Source: PFJX01 sp031426815
GTDB taxonomy: Bacteria > Pseudomonadota > Gammaproteobacteria > Burkholderiales > Thiobacillaceae
Assembly (NCBI GenBank): GCA_031426815.1
Contig: JASJPG010000054.1
Coordinates: forward strand, 1-64,000
DNA: 64,000 nt
Reading direction: 5' to 3'
Made by a program: the position numbers and the translations under genes
The notes under the pieces: generated by a model
Database searches by the model: none
Told to the model about the DNA's origin: nothing
What the model saw: the letters and a program-made list of their open reading frames with translations, nothing else
In this document: positions 32,269-41,150 of the stretch, in pieces
Position numbering within the stretch: the stretch's first letter is position 1
Layout: each line of letters starts with the position of its first letter

Positions 32269-35250
32269 TCAGGCGCGAGTGCCGCGTTCGTTCTTGAGCA
32301 GGTTGATCGCGACGCGCAGGTCGTCCAGTTTGGCCATCAGCATTTCCTGCAATTCGAGCAGGCGGCGCCTTTGTTCCTGCACTTTCTTGCGTTCGCCCAT
32401 GGCCGCGGCCGCCAGCAGGTGGCGGGCGGTGTCGTGCATGGCGATGTGGATGGGATGGATGCTGCCGTATTCGTCGAGGAAACCGTATTTCTCGCGGCCG
32501 CGGCGGTCGTACCAGCGACCGAAGCCGCAGGCGTGGATGTCGAGGTTGACGTAGGCTGCGGCGGCGCCGTTATCCACCGCCGAGAGCACCTGGTCGATCC
32601 AGCGCCGGTGCGCCAGTTCGGCCGACAACAGGGGCAGATCCTCGCGTTCCAGCGGCAAGGTGGATGGCGACCACTCATAACCGAGCTGGAAGGTGGCGAA
32701 CCATTCCTCCAGCCGGTTGGCCGGCATCGGCAGGGCGAGGCCGAAGCCCTGTGCAATGTCGCAGCCGAACTGCATGAGGACGTTGCCCTGGCTGGCCGAT
32801 TCGACGCCTTCCGCCACCACTTTCAGATCGAACGCCGCAGCCAGGCCGAGCACGCCTTCGACGATGGCCAGGTCTTCCATGTCGTCCAGCATGTTGGAGA
32901 TGAAGGTGCGGTCGATTTTCAGGGAGGCGGTGGGCAGGCGCTTGAGATAGGTCAGCGAGGAATAGCCGGTGCCGAAATCGTCCAGTGCGAAGGTGACGCC
33001 GAGGCGGCCGCAGGCGTCGATGACGTCACTGACCAGGCCGATGTCTTCCAGCGCGGCCGTTTCCAGAATCTCCAGTTCCAGCCAGTTATGTGGCACGTTG
33101 GGATATTCGGCGAATTTTTCCTGCAGCCAGAGGTCCAGATCGGGCTGGTGCAGCAGGCGGGCGGTGATGTTGACGCTGACCGGCATGGTCACGCCCTTGG
33201 CCGCCCAGACCGACATTTGCCGGATCGCTTCGCTCATGACCCAGCGGTCGACCTGCACCGATAGGTCGGAATCTTCGATGGCGGACAGGAAGTGGGCCGG
33301 CGTCAGCAAGCCGAGTGCGGGATGGCGCCAGCGGATCAGCGCCTCGGCGCCGACCACCTTGCCCAGGCGCATGTTCACCTTGGGCTGGTAGTAAAGAACG
33401 AACTCTTCCTTGTCGAGTGCCAGCCGCACGCCGGTCAGCATTTCGCGGCGGCTGCGCGCGAGGCGGTCCTGTTCGGCGTCGAAGATGACGTAGGTGGCAC
33501 GGCCGGACTGTTTCGCCGCGTACATGGCCTGGTCGGCATGGCGCAACAAGGTGTCGGCGTCGCTGTCGTCGAGCGGAAACAGGGTGATGCCGATGCTGGC
33601 CGATACGCCCAGGCAGAGCTCGCCGATCTGTATGGGCGCTTCGATGGCAGCCAGCATGCGGGTAAGCACCTGATCGGCTTCTTCGGCACTGTCCAGATCC
33701 ACCAGCAACAAGGCGAATTCGTCACCGCCCAGGCGCGCCACGGTGTCGCCGCTACGAACTCCGTCCTTCAGACGGCGGGCGATCTCTACCAATAATTTGT
33801 CGCCGACATGGTGGCCATGGGTGTCGTTGATCGGTTTGAACACATCCAGGTCGAGGTAGCCCACCGCCATCAGAGTGTTGTGGCGGTGCGACTGCGACAG
33901 GGCCTGGTTCATGCGGTCGGCGAACAGGACGCGGTTGGGCAGGCCGGTGAGGGCGTCGTAATGCGCCAGGGATTCGAGCCGGTTCTGGGTTTCGCGGATG
34001 CGCGTGATGTCGGAAAACACGCCGACGTAGTGCAGCAACTCGCCATTGCCGTCGCGCACGGCATGAATCGCGAGCGATTCCAGATAGATGGAGCCATCCT
34101 TGCGGCGGTTGGTGATTTCCCCTTCCCAGGTGTCGTGATCGAGGATGGAGGTCCACATCGTCTGGTAGAACGTTGTGTCGTGCAGGCCGGACTGCAGCAT
34201 GCGGGCATTGTTGCCGACGGCTTCCGCGCGGGGATAGCCGGTCAGCCGGGTGAAGGCCTGGTTCACCTCCAGGATGCTTCCGTCCGGCGCGGCGATGACA
34301 ACGCCGTCGTTGGTGTTGTCGAACACGCTGGCGGTGCGCTGCTGGCGCTGTTCCGCCTCGACCTGGCTGGTGATGTCGGCCACTACTTCGATGAAGCCGG
34401 TGATTTCGCCCGCCGGGCCGAAGTGCGGGAAGGCGCTGACGTGGAGCCAGAACGGATCGCCGTTTTCCCGCTTCAATTGGATGCGGGTTTCCGCATCGCG
34501 CCCGCTGCGCATCGCTTCCACGCCGGGACAAAAGGAGGGACAGCGGTCGCTGTTCTGCAGCGCTTCGTGGCACTTGCCGCCTTCGAAGGTGCCGGGCTCT
34601 TTGCCCATCATGCGTTCGAGGCCGGCATTGGCCATCAGAATGTTGAACTCTTTGTCGACCAGGGTGACGCCGAGCTGGATGTTGTCGACCAGAGCTTGGT
34701 AAAGCGACTCGGACTGGCGCATCGCTTCCACAATCGCTTTCTGCCGGGTGATGTCTTCGCGCAGGTTGACGCAATGGGTGAGTTGTCCGTTCTCGTCGCG
34801 CAGCGGCATGACGCGGGAATATTCCACCGACATCGCGCCATCCTTGCTCTGGCTGAGCAGTTCGCCTTCCCAGGCGCGGCCGTTGCGAAGCGCGTTCCAC
34901 ATTTTTTTGCGGTTCTGGCGCGGCGAGTTCTCGTTGTCGATCTGCTCCAGCTTGCGGCCGGCCAGATCCGCCGGGTCATAGCCGCTGCGCTCGCCGAATC
35001 CGCGGCTGGCATATTCGATACAGCCGGATGGGTCGGTGATGACCACGGACATCGGGCTGAGATCGAGCGCGCTGCTAAGAATCTGCACGCCTTCCAGTGC
35101 ATGCTCAAGGTCGGCGAGGTGATGTTCGCCCTTGAGCATCCAGGCCAGGCGGCCACCCGGCCCGGTATGCACGGCCGACTCGGGTTGCGGGTCGGGAATC
35201 GTGTTGCTGGATGCCGATATTCCAAGGGGGGTGTTTCCGGCATTTCTCAT
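32269..35250 (-). CDS. PAS-GGDEF-EAL protein with C-terminal zinc-binding CZB-like domain
   Basis: A 993-residue soluble c-di-GMP enzyme. Order: three PAS units (about 50-170, 175-295 and 300-420); GGDEF with intact motif at 508-512; EAL with the motif at 636-638 plus LEILETA, LDDFGTGYSSL and VAEGVES; then a CZB-like domain (about 865-960) with HRRWIDQVL, CGFGRWYD (Cys908) and two later histidines in HPIHIAMHDTARH. The second PAS unit carries a cysteine set, KCHEALQNSDRCPSFCPG, that could bind metal or react with oxidants. Both enzyme halves look active. It is transcribed towards norB from an isolated promoter. ATG 35250 has AGAGG five bases upstream. Confidence 0.9.
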   Translation of the reverse strand: MRNAGNTPLGISASSNTIPDPQPESAVHTGPGGRLAWMLKGEHHLADLEHALEGVQILSSALDLSPMSVVITDPSGCIEYASRGFGERSGYDPADLAGRKLEQIDNENSPRQNRKKMWNALRNGRAWEGELLSQSKDGAMSVEYSRVMPLRDENGQLTHCVNLREDITRQKAIVEAMRQSESLYQALVDNIQLGVTLVDKEFNILMANAGLERMMGKEPGTFEGGKCHEALQNSDRCPSFCPGVEAMRSGRDAETRIQLKRENGDPFWLHVSAFPHFGPAGEITGFIEVVADITSQVEAEQRQQRTASVFDNTNDGVVIAAPDGSILEVNQAFTRLTGYPRAEAVGNNARMLQSGLHDTTFYQTMWTSILDHDTWEGEITNRRKDGSIYLESLAIHAVRDGNGELLHYVGVFSDITRIRETQNRLESLAHYDALTGLPNRVLFADRMNQALSQSHRHNTLMAVGYLDLDVFKPINDTHGHHVGDKLLVEIARRLKDGVRSGDTVARLGGDEFALLLVDLDSAEEADQVLTRMLAAIEAPIQIGELCLGVSASIGITLFPLDDSDADTLLRHADQAMYAAKQSGRATYVIFDAEQDRLARSRREMLTGVRLALDKEEFVLYYQPKVNMRLGKVVGAEALIRWRHPALGLLTPAHFLSAIEDSDLSVQVDRWVMSEAIRQMSVWAAKGVTMPVSVNITARLLHQPDLDLWLQEKFAEYPNVPHNWLELEILETAALEDIGLVSDVIDACGRLGVTFALDDFGTGYSSLTYLKRLPTASLKIDRTFISNMLDDMEDLAIVEGVLGLAAAFDLKVVAEGVESASQGNVLMQFGCDIAQGFGLALPMPANRLEEWFATFQLGYEWSPSTLPLEREDLPLLSAELAHRRWIDQVLSAVDNGAAAAYVNLDIHACGFGRWYDRRGREKYGFLDEYGSIHPIHIAMHDTARHLLAAAAMGERKKVQEQRRRLLELQEMLMAKLDDLRVAINLLKNERGTRA

Positions 35251-35425
35251 CGTAGCCTCTGACTAAACTGATTCCCCGCGTCCATTTATGCCTGATATTT
35301 TTTTGTGGACGCCGAAGGCGGGCAGCTTACTTGATCAGGGGGCGATAAAGGAATGGCCCTGGTGTCTGAACGGGATAGAAAGCCGTATGAGCGGCACCGC
35401 TCGTTTAGCCAAGTTGGGCGAGCGA

Positions 35426-36283
35426 TCAGACGTTAACCCGCACGCTCCAACCCAAGGTTTCCACGCGCGCTGCCAGCGCATGCATCCACTCTTCCGGCAG
35501 ACGCGACAGCCGCGACGCTTCAGCCTGCAGGGAAGGGCGTGCCAATCCGTAAAGCAGCACGCCGCACAAGGGCAGGTTTTCGCTTTTGGCGCGCGCCAGC
35601 AAGGCGAGCCAGGCGTCGATTTCCGCTGCTTCTGGCGCGGCGCCGTCGAGCGCGAACATGCAGGTCTGCATCCAGGTTGGGCACAGATCGGCGACGGTTT
35701 TCAGGCGCTGGTAATGGCGTTCCGGGTCGGTCTCGGTATCGTTCGCCAGCCGCAAGCCGGCGCGCGTGGCGCGGTCGAACTTGAACCAGACTTCGCCGTT
35801 CAACGCCGCCATCTTGCGCAAACCGGCCTGCACGTAAGCCCGCTGCGCCAGGCTGCCGTTGCTGATCAGCACCAGCTTGATCTTGCCGGCCAATCCGAAG
35901 TCGGCAAGTACCCGGCCGATCAACTCGACCGCCGCAGGAAACTCCGGCGCGCTGGTCGGTTCGCCGTTGCCGGACAGCGCGATGTCGTTGAGGCGGCGCA
36001 TGCCTTCCGGCACGCGCGCCATGAAATCGCCATCGACGATGTCGGCCAGCATGCGGCGCAATTCGACTTCCAGCAGCGCCAGGTCTATCGGCGGCGGGCC
36101 GCCGCGGCTCAGGTTCGGCACTTGGCAATAGATGCAGCGCCAGTTGCAGGCGTTGTTGGGATTCAGATTGACGCCGACCGAGACGCCGCCGGCGCGGCGC
36201 GACACGACCGGATAGACATAGGTCATGCCGGCGCTGTCGCGGTCGTGGTCGGCGGTCGTAAGCGTGTGGGTGGACGAAGACAT
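35426..36283 (-). CDS. Radical SAM protein of unknown substrate
   Basis: A 285-residue radical SAM enzyme with Cys46, Cys50 and Cys53 (NACNWRCIYCQVPN) and a SAM-binding segment SGNGEPT. The CIYCQ context and the overall length resemble wybutosine-synthesis-like radical SAM proteins. The substrate cannot be told from sequence. I use ATG 36283 (MSSSTHTLT); a shorter start at MTYVYPVVS is possible, and no strong ribosome site precedes either. It is divergent from mutY across 25 bp, so the two promoters must overlap coding sequence. Confidence 0.75.
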   Translation of the reverse strand: MSSSTHTLTTADHDRDSAGMTYVYPVVSRRAGGVSVGVNLNPNNACNWRCIYCQVPNLSRGGPPPIDLALLEVELRRMLADIVDGDFMARVPEGMRRLNDIALSGNGEPTSAPEFPAAVELIGRVLADFGLAGKIKLVLISNGSLAQRAYVQAGLRKMAALNGEVWFKFDRATRAGLRLANDTETDPERHYQRLKTVADLCPTWMQTCMFALDGAAPEAAEIDAWLALLARAKSENLPLCGVLLYGLARPSLQAEASRLSRLPEEWMHALAARVETLGWSVRVNV

Positions 36284-36308
36284 GCGAGGATTCTGGCACA
36301 CTCGATTC

Positions 36309-37364
36309 ATGCAATCCGACCCCAAACTTCATTCCTTCGCGCCGCGTCTGATCGCCTGGCAAAAACAACATGGCCGCCATACCCTGCCCTGGCAGGACGG
36401 CGCGGCGGGCGATGCCTATCCGGTCTGGCTATCGGAAATCATGCTGCAGCAGACCCAGGTGGAAACCGTCATTCCCTATTACCAGCGCTTTTTGGCCAGC
36501 TTTCCCGATCTGGCGACGCTGGCGGCGGCGCACCAAGATGCCGTGCTTGGACATTGGTCCGGCCTCGGTTACTACAGCCGCGCCCGCAATCTGCACGCGG
36601 CGGCGCGGCGCATCGTGGCCGAACATGGCGGCCAGTTCCCGCGCGATATCGCCGCTATCCTGGCCTTGCCCGGCATCGGCCGCTCCACCGCCGCCGCCAT
36701 CACCGTTTTCGCCTTCAATGAGTGCCGCGCCATCCTCGACGGCAACGTCAAGCGGGTGCTGGCGCGGGTGTTCGGCATCGACGGTTGGCCGGGCGAGAAG
36801 GGCATCGAAAACCGTTTATGGGAATTGGCGGAATCCTTGCTGCCTGAAACGGATATCCGCGCCTACACGCAAGGCCTGATGGACCTCGGCGCCACCGTTT
36901 GCACGCGTGGCAGACCACAGTGCGCAAACTGCCCGTTCGCCGACGATTGCAGCGCCAATCTGCAGGGCCGCCAGCGCGAACTGCCCGCCGCTCGGCCGAA
37001 AAAAGAAATACCGGAGAAAAGTACCGCGATGCTGGTGCTGCTTCATGCCGGCGAGGTGCTGCTGGAAAAACGCCCGAACAGCGGTATCTGGGGCGGCCTG
37101 TGGAGCCTGCCGGAGTTTTCCGAACAGCTCGATCCGGTGCAGGCCGCCAGCCGGCTGGGCTACCAGGCCACATTGAGCGGCGAGCTGCCCGGTTTCAAGC
37201 ACACCTTCACCCACTTCCGCCTGTTCATCCAGCCTTGGCAGTTGCGGGTCGCGCGGGCGTATACGGCGGCGGAACCCGGCCGCATCTGGCTATCGCTTGA
37301 TGAACTCGACGGCGCGGCGCTGCCGACGCCGGTGCGGCGGATACTGGAGGGGATCAGGATGTAG
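36309..37364 (+). CDS. mutY: Adenine DNA glycosylase MutY
   Basis: A 351-residue base-excision repair enzyme removing adenine paired with 8-oxoguanine. Seen: catalytic Glu43 (SEIMLQQTQ), helix-hairpin-helix LPGIGRSTAAA, catalytic Asp144 (ILDGNVKRV), the 4Fe-4S cluster at Cys198, Cys205, Cys208 and Cys214, and a C-terminal Nudix-like recognition domain (about 230-345). ATG 36309 (MQSDPKLHSF) gives the family's usual N-terminus. It is divergent from the radical SAM gene. Confidence 0.96.
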   Translation: MQSDPKLHSFAPRLIAWQKQHGRHTLPWQDGAAGDAYPVWLSEIMLQQTQVETVIPYYQRFLASFPDLATLAAAHQDAVLGHWSGLGYYSRARNLHAAARRIVAEHGGQFPRDIAAILALPGIGRSTAAAITVFAFNECRAILDGNVKRVLARVFGIDGWPGEKGIENRLWELAESLLPETDIRAYTQGLMDLGATVCTRGRPQCANCPFADDCSANLQGRQRELPAARPKKEIPEKSTAMLVLLHAGEVLLEKRPNSGIWGGLWSLPEFSEQLDPVQAASRLGYQATLSGELPGFKHTFTHFRLFIQPWQLRVARAYTAAEPGRIWLSLDELDGAALPTPVRRILEGIRM

Positions 37365-37397
37365 ACTGAATTTAGATGGAATGAACAGGACTACACC

Positions 37398-37637
37398 ATG
37401 AACCACAAGGACTACGCGGTCCGTATCGAATACGACGAACGTCACCTGCGCCACGGTATCTGTCGCCTCTGTCGCAAAAAAGGAGAGCTCTGCGAGTCAC
37501 ACGCATTACCTCATTCTCAGTTCAATTACGTCCTTCGCAAGTCCGATGGAAAGGCTATTGTCGTCACTGATGATGAGCTAACGCCTGTGCAGTACACACC
37601 AGTCCTGTGTTCATGGCGCCATACCAAGATGTTCTAG
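37398..37637 (+). CDS. Short HNH-like zinc-finger fragment (probable gene remnant)
   Basis: A 79-residue reading frame with CRLCRKKGELCESHALPHS, a CxxC...SHxxP pattern like the beginning of some HNH-type proteins. Those proteins continue for hundreds of residues; here the frame stops after LCSWRHTKMF. The gene and the ~90 bp after it are clearly richer in A/T than the surroundings. AGGA lies seven bases before the ATG. I read it as a truncated piece of a transferred gene, though a genuine small protein cannot be excluded. No function is proposed. Confidence 0.45.
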   Translation: MNHKDYAVRIEYDERHLRHGICRLCRKKGELCESHALPHSQFNYVLRKSDGKAIVVTDDELTPVQYTPVLCSWRHTKMF

Positions 37638-37730
37638 CAGTTCCCGAGATCATGAATATTCTAGTTCGTGGTCTGCAGAAGCATGAGCAGGGTTTGTCAC
37701 AAGTCAGCTAACACACTTCTTTCATGATTC

Positions 37731-38636
37731 TCATCGATCCCACGCCGGCACATCCGCAAACTGCTGCGCCAGAAAGTCCACCAACGCCCGCACCCGGCTG
37801 GAGAGATGCCGGGTCGGCGGATACACCGCGTAGGCGTTGAGTTCCGGCCAGGCGACGTCGCTCAGCACGGCGACCAGCGCGCCGCTCTCCAGCGCATCGC
37901 GCAGATAGAAGGTCGGGTGCAGGATCAGACCGTGCCCGGCCAGCGCGGCCCGGCAGAGGAAATCGCCGTTGTTGGCTTTCAGTTTCACCGGCACCTGCAC
38001 GCTGGCGGCGACGCCATCCGGCGTGCGGTAATGCCAGACGCCGGGATTCGCCAGGTTGCTGTAGGCCAGGCAGACATGGTGTTTCAGGTCTTCCGGCTGT
38101 GTCGGCGTGCCGTGCTCGGCCAGGTAAGCCGGGCTGGCGCTGAGCACGTGCCGGATCGGGGCGAGGCGGCGCGCGATCAGGCTGGAGTCGGGCAGGTTGG
38201 CGATGCGGATGGCGAGGTCGAAGCCTTCCTGCATCAGGTCGATCTGGCGGTCGTTGAAATCCAGATCGAACTCGACATCCGGATGCAACGCCATGAATTC
38301 CTCGATCAACGGCGCCAGATGCAACAGCCCGAACGACAACGGCAGCGCCACGCGCAAACGGCCCTTCAGCGCGGTGTGCGCTTGCGACACGGCGGCTTCG
38401 GCTTCGTCGAGATCGGCCAGGATGATTTGCGCCCGTTCGAGGAAGGCGCGGCCACTGTCGGTGAGGTTGAGACGGCGGGTGGTGCGGTGCAGAAGCTCCG
38501 CGCCAAGGCGGCTTTCCAGTTCCGCCAAGCGTCGGCTGACGGCGGATTTGGCGATTCCCAAGCGCTCGGCGGCGCCGCTGATGCTGCCGGTTTCCACGAC
38601 GCGGACGAACATCTGCATGTCGGCGAATCGGTCCAA
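37731..38636 (-). CDS. LysR-family transcriptional regulator
   Basis: A 301-residue LTTR. Winged helix-turn-helix at about 1-60 (ADMQMFVRVVETGSISGAAE) and a periplasmic-binding-protein-like effector domain at about 90-295. The start is TTG 38636, supported by AAAGGAGA five bases upstream. It is divergent from azoR with palindromes in the 121-bp gap, the classic arrangement in which the LysR protein controls itself and its neighbour. The subgroup resembles regulators of quinone or electrophile-responsive genes, but the inducer is unknown. Confidence 0.92.
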   Translation of the reverse strand: MDRFADMQMFVRVVETGSISGAAERLGIAKSAVSRRLAELESRLGAELLHRTTRRLNLTDSGRAFLERAQIILADLDEAEAAVSQAHTALKGRLRVALPLSFGLLHLAPLIEEFMALHPDVEFDLDFNDRQIDLMQEGFDLAIRIANLPDSSLIARRLAPIRHVLSASPAYLAEHGTPTQPEDLKHHVCLAYSNLANPGVWHYRTPDGVAASVQVPVKLKANNGDFLCRAALAGHGLILHPTFYLRDALESGALVAVLSDVAWPELNAYAVYPPTRHLSSRVRALVDFLAQQFADVPAWDR

Positions 38637-38650
38637 GGCTGTCTCCTTTC

Positions 38651-38700
38651 GTTCTCATGATGAGAACAATCAATTGCAGATTCGATTGTTTATCCGAATC
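38651..38700. promoter_or_regulatory. LysR-type operator region between lysR and azoR
   Basis: Three nested inverted repeats: GTTCTCAT-G-ATGAGAAC (38651-38667), AACAATC / GATTGTT (38665-38671 with 38684-38690) and GATTCG / CGAATC (38680-38685 with 38695-38700). The density of dyads and the location fit LysR binding at both divergent promoters. Confidence 0.6.
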
Positions 38701-38757
38701 GAAACAACAACAAGAATGGAATCAGCCATCCCGGCAACGCATTACAGGAGAAACAGC

Positions 38758-39381
38758 ATGCAAACCACCCGCGTCCTGCGCATCGATTCCAGCGCACAAA
38801 ACGAAACTTCCGTCACCCGCCAGCTCGCCGACCTGTTCATCCAGCGTCTGGGCGAGCGCCAAGCCATCCAGGTGGTCAGTCGCGATGTCGCGCAGGGCCT
38901 GCCGTTTGTCGATAGCCACTGGGTCGCGGCCAACTTTACCGATCCGGCCGCGCGCGACGCCGCCAAGCAAGCCGCACTGGCGCTGTCCGACGCGCTGGTG
39001 CGCGAAGTGCAGGCGGCTGACGTGCTGGTCATCGGCGTGCCCATCTACAACTTCGGCGTACCGGCGACCCTGAAAGCGTGGATCGACCTGATCGCCCGTG
39101 CCCGCGTGACTTTCCGCTACACCGAGCACGGCCCGGAAGGCCTGCTCACCGGCAAGAAATCCTATCTGCTGGTCGCCTCCGGCGGAACGCCGGTCGGCAG
39201 CGCGATAGACTTTGCCACGCCCTGGCTGAAGCATGTGCTGGCATTTGTCGGCATTACCGATGTCGAAGTGATCGCCGCCGAGCGCTTGCTGATCCAGGGC
39301 GAAGCCGGCCGCCAGCAGGCCGTCGAGAGGATTGCCAGTGTGTTGAAACAAACGCCGGAAATGTTGGCCGAAGTCGCGTAG
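38758..39381 (+). CDS. azoR: FMN-dependent NADH:quinone/azo reductase AzoR
   Basis: A 207-residue flavodoxin-fold enzyme giving two-electron reduction of quinones and azo compounds. Seen: N-terminal RIDSSAQNETSVTR (phosphate-binding start), PIYNFGVPATLKAWID and the SGGTPVGS segment typical of AzoR. ATG 38758 is preceded by AGGAG. It forms a unit with the pirin gene 40 bp downstream and faces its probable LysR regulator. The combination suggests defence against quinone or electrophile stress. Confidence 0.93.
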   Translation: MQTTRVLRIDSSAQNETSVTRQLADLFIQRLGERQAIQVVSRDVAQGLPFVDSHWVAANFTDPAARDAAKQAALALSDALVREVQAADVLVIGVPIYNFGVPATLKAWIDLIARARVTFRYTEHGPEGLLTGKKSYLLVASGGTPVGSAIDFATPWLKHVLAFVGITDVEVIAAERLLIQGEAGRQQAVERIASVLKQTPEMLAEVA

Positions 39382-39399
39382 GTGTGAATTCATTCGCAC
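39382..39399. repeat. Short inverted repeat (family C), azoR-pirin gap
   Basis: GTGTGAAT-TC-ATTCGCAC, the same unit as at 26907-26924 with one arm mismatch, also preceded by GTAG. Confidence 0.7.
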
Positions 39400-39421
39400 A
39401 GCAACCCAAAAGGAGACCGCC

Positions 39422-40282
39422 ATGAACATCCGTCCCATCCAGCAGCAGATCAAGGCCAGCGCCGTTACCGAAGGCGCCGGCGTCACCGTGCATCGCACCA
39501 TCGGCACGCCCGCGCTGAAGAACCTCGACCCGTTCCTGATGCTCGATCACTTCGGCAGCGACGATCCCGACGAATACATCGCCGGCTTTCCCGAGCATCC
39601 GCATCGCGGCTTCGTCACGCTCACCTACATGCTCGACGGCCACATGGAACACCGCGACAGCATGGGCAATCGCGGCGATCTGCGCGCTGGCGGAGCGCAA
39701 TGGATGAAGGCCGCCAGCGGCGTCATTCATTCCGAAATGCCGCAGCAGACGAACGGCCTGATGCGCGGCTTCCAACTCTGGATCAACCTGCCGGCAGCGG
39801 AAAAAATGAGCGACCCGGCCTATCAGGAATTCGCCCCGGCGGCGATTCCGGAAGTGGCCGAGGCGGGCGTTCGCGTGCGCGTGCTGGCCGGACAATACTC
39901 AGGCCAGCGCGGCGCCATTGACGACCCGTTTACCGATCTGCACTACCTCGATGTCACGCTTGCTCCGGATACGGTGTTCGCAACCCCGTTGGCGCTGGCG
40001 CAGCGTGCCTTTGTCTACGTCTACGAAGGCGACGCGCGGGTCGCCGCAACGACCCTGCCGCAACACAGCCTGAGCGTGCTGGGCCAGGGCGACAGCGTGC
40101 AAATCAAAGCCGGTGCGTCCGGCGCCCGCTTCATCCTGGTCGCCGGCCGACCCATCGGCGAAGCGGTTGTGCAGTACGGTCCCTTCGTCATGAACAGCCG
40201 CGACGAGGTCGAACAAGCCATGCGCGACTATCGCGACGGCAGGCTGGTGCGGGTGAAGGCGGCGATGAACGCGGTGGGGTGA
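39422..40282 (+). CDS. Pirin family protein (YhhW-like bicupin)
   Basis: A 286-residue bicupin. The N-terminal cupin has the pirin metal-binding motif HPHRGFVTLTYMLDG with HMEHRDS following, and HSEMPQ later; the C-terminal cupin lacks the full set. E. coli YhhW, a relative, has quercetin 2,3-dioxygenase activity. AAAAGGAG lies upstream of ATG 39422. It is downstream of azoR and likely under the same LysR regulator, converging on the Dnr-like gene. Confidence 0.92.
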   Translation: MNIRPIQQQIKASAVTEGAGVTVHRTIGTPALKNLDPFLMLDHFGSDDPDEYIAGFPEHPHRGFVTLTYMLDGHMEHRDSMGNRGDLRAGGAQWMKAASGVIHSEMPQQTNGLMRGFQLWINLPAAEKMSDPAYQEFAPAAIPEVAEAGVRVRVLAGQYSGQRGAIDDPFTDLHYLDVTLAPDTVFATPLALAQRAFVYVYEGDARVAATTLPQHSLSVLGQGDSVQIKAGASGARFILVAGRPIGEAVVQYGPFVMNSRDEVEQAMRDYRDGRLVRVKAAMNAVG

Positions 40283-40319
40283 GGCAAGCCTGGAAAGCAA
40301 GGGTGTGTCGTTGATCCGA

Positions 40320-41009
40320 TCAGGCCGTGAAGTTGCGCAGTTGCATTCGGTCCAGCACCGTGATGGTGCGGCCTTTTACCTGAATCAGGCCTTTTTCCGA
40401 GAGATGTCCGAGTACGCGCGAGAAGGTCTCCGGCGCCAGGTTCAACTGCGAGGCGATGTTCTGTTTGCTTGACTGCAATGCGACATCGAATACCGGCGTT
40501 TCGTCGGCCGCGCCCGATTGAATCAGGAAACACACCACCCGCTGCATGCTGGTGCGCAGGGTGCAGCTTTCCATATCGCCGAGCAGTTCATGCAGGCGCG
40601 ACGACAGGCCGGCCAGCATCTTGCGGCTGAGCATGTGGTTGGATTCCATCGCTTCCAGCATGACGCGCTTCGATACCAGCAGTACCAGGCTTTCCGACAT
40701 GGCCTGGGCGCTGACCGGGTAGGGTTTGTCGAGAAACACCACGGCTTCGCCGAAGGTCGTGCCGGGGCCGCACATATGGACGATCTTTTCGACACCTTGC
40801 GATGAGGGCAGCGCCAGTTTTATCTGCCCCATCACCATCACGTGCATACCTTCCGGTATGTCGCCCTTGTGGAACAACACCTCGTTTTTCTTGACGCGAA
40901 ATTCGCGGCAACCGACCGAGATTTGGGCCAGTTCGACCTCGGACAAACCGCGGAACAACGGCTGTCGCGACAGGATTTCAGCGATGGAATGGCGCGTTTC
41001 GAGAATCAA
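40320..41009 (-). CDS. dnr: Dnr-like CRP/FNR-family regulator of denitrification
   Basis: A 229-residue regulator with a cyclic-nucleotide-binding-type sensor fold (about 15-125), dimer helix (about 130-150) and C-terminal winged helix-turn-helix whose recognition segment reads SQLNLAPETFSR. The glutamate and serine-arginine of that segment are the residues that read TTGAT boxes. It lacks the N-terminal cysteine cluster of FNR, so it is not an oxygen-labile iron-sulphur sensor; Dnr/Nnr-type NO sensing through heme is the better guess. The start is TTG 41009, with GGGGAGAG a few bases upstream. It is divergent from napD, and boxes of its expected type lie before napD, nirS and the 29467 gene. 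Confidence 0.88.
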   Translation of the reverse strand: MILETRHSIAEILSRQPLFRGLSEVELAQISVGCREFRVKKNEVLFHKGDIPEGMHVMVMGQIKLALPSSQGVEKIVHMCGPGTTFGEAVVFLDKPYPVSAQAMSESLVLLVSKRVMLEAMESNHMLSRKMLAGLSSRLHELLGDMESCTLRTSMQRVVCFLIQSGAADETPVFDVALQSSKQNIASQLNLAPETFSRVLGHLSEKGLIQVKGRTITVLDRMQLRNFTA

Positions 41010-41076
41010 AAAACTCTCCCCAAATAAGGTGAACCGGAGTGGCGCGGAATTAGGACATTAACAGCGTCGAGCAAAA

Positions 41077-41090
41077 TTGATCATTGTCAA
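41077..41090. promoter_or_regulatory. FNR/DNR-type box upstream of napD
   Basis: TTGAT-CATT-GTCAA, one mismatch to TTGAT-N4-ATCAA, 60 bases before the napD start and 67 bases from the divergent dnr start. It may activate napDAGHB and also affect dnr itself. Confidence 0.75.
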
Positions 41091-41150
41091 AGTAAATATA
41101 GGACAGCGAGGTCAGGATTTGCTCCGCGTCTAACCCCAAGGAGGAAGACA

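Noticed and set aside
35251..35425. A gene or RNA in the 175-bp gap before the GGDEF-EAL-CZB promoter
   Set aside because: Only a weak GAGCGG/CCGCTC hairpin is present; no open frame with a ribosome site and no T-tract.
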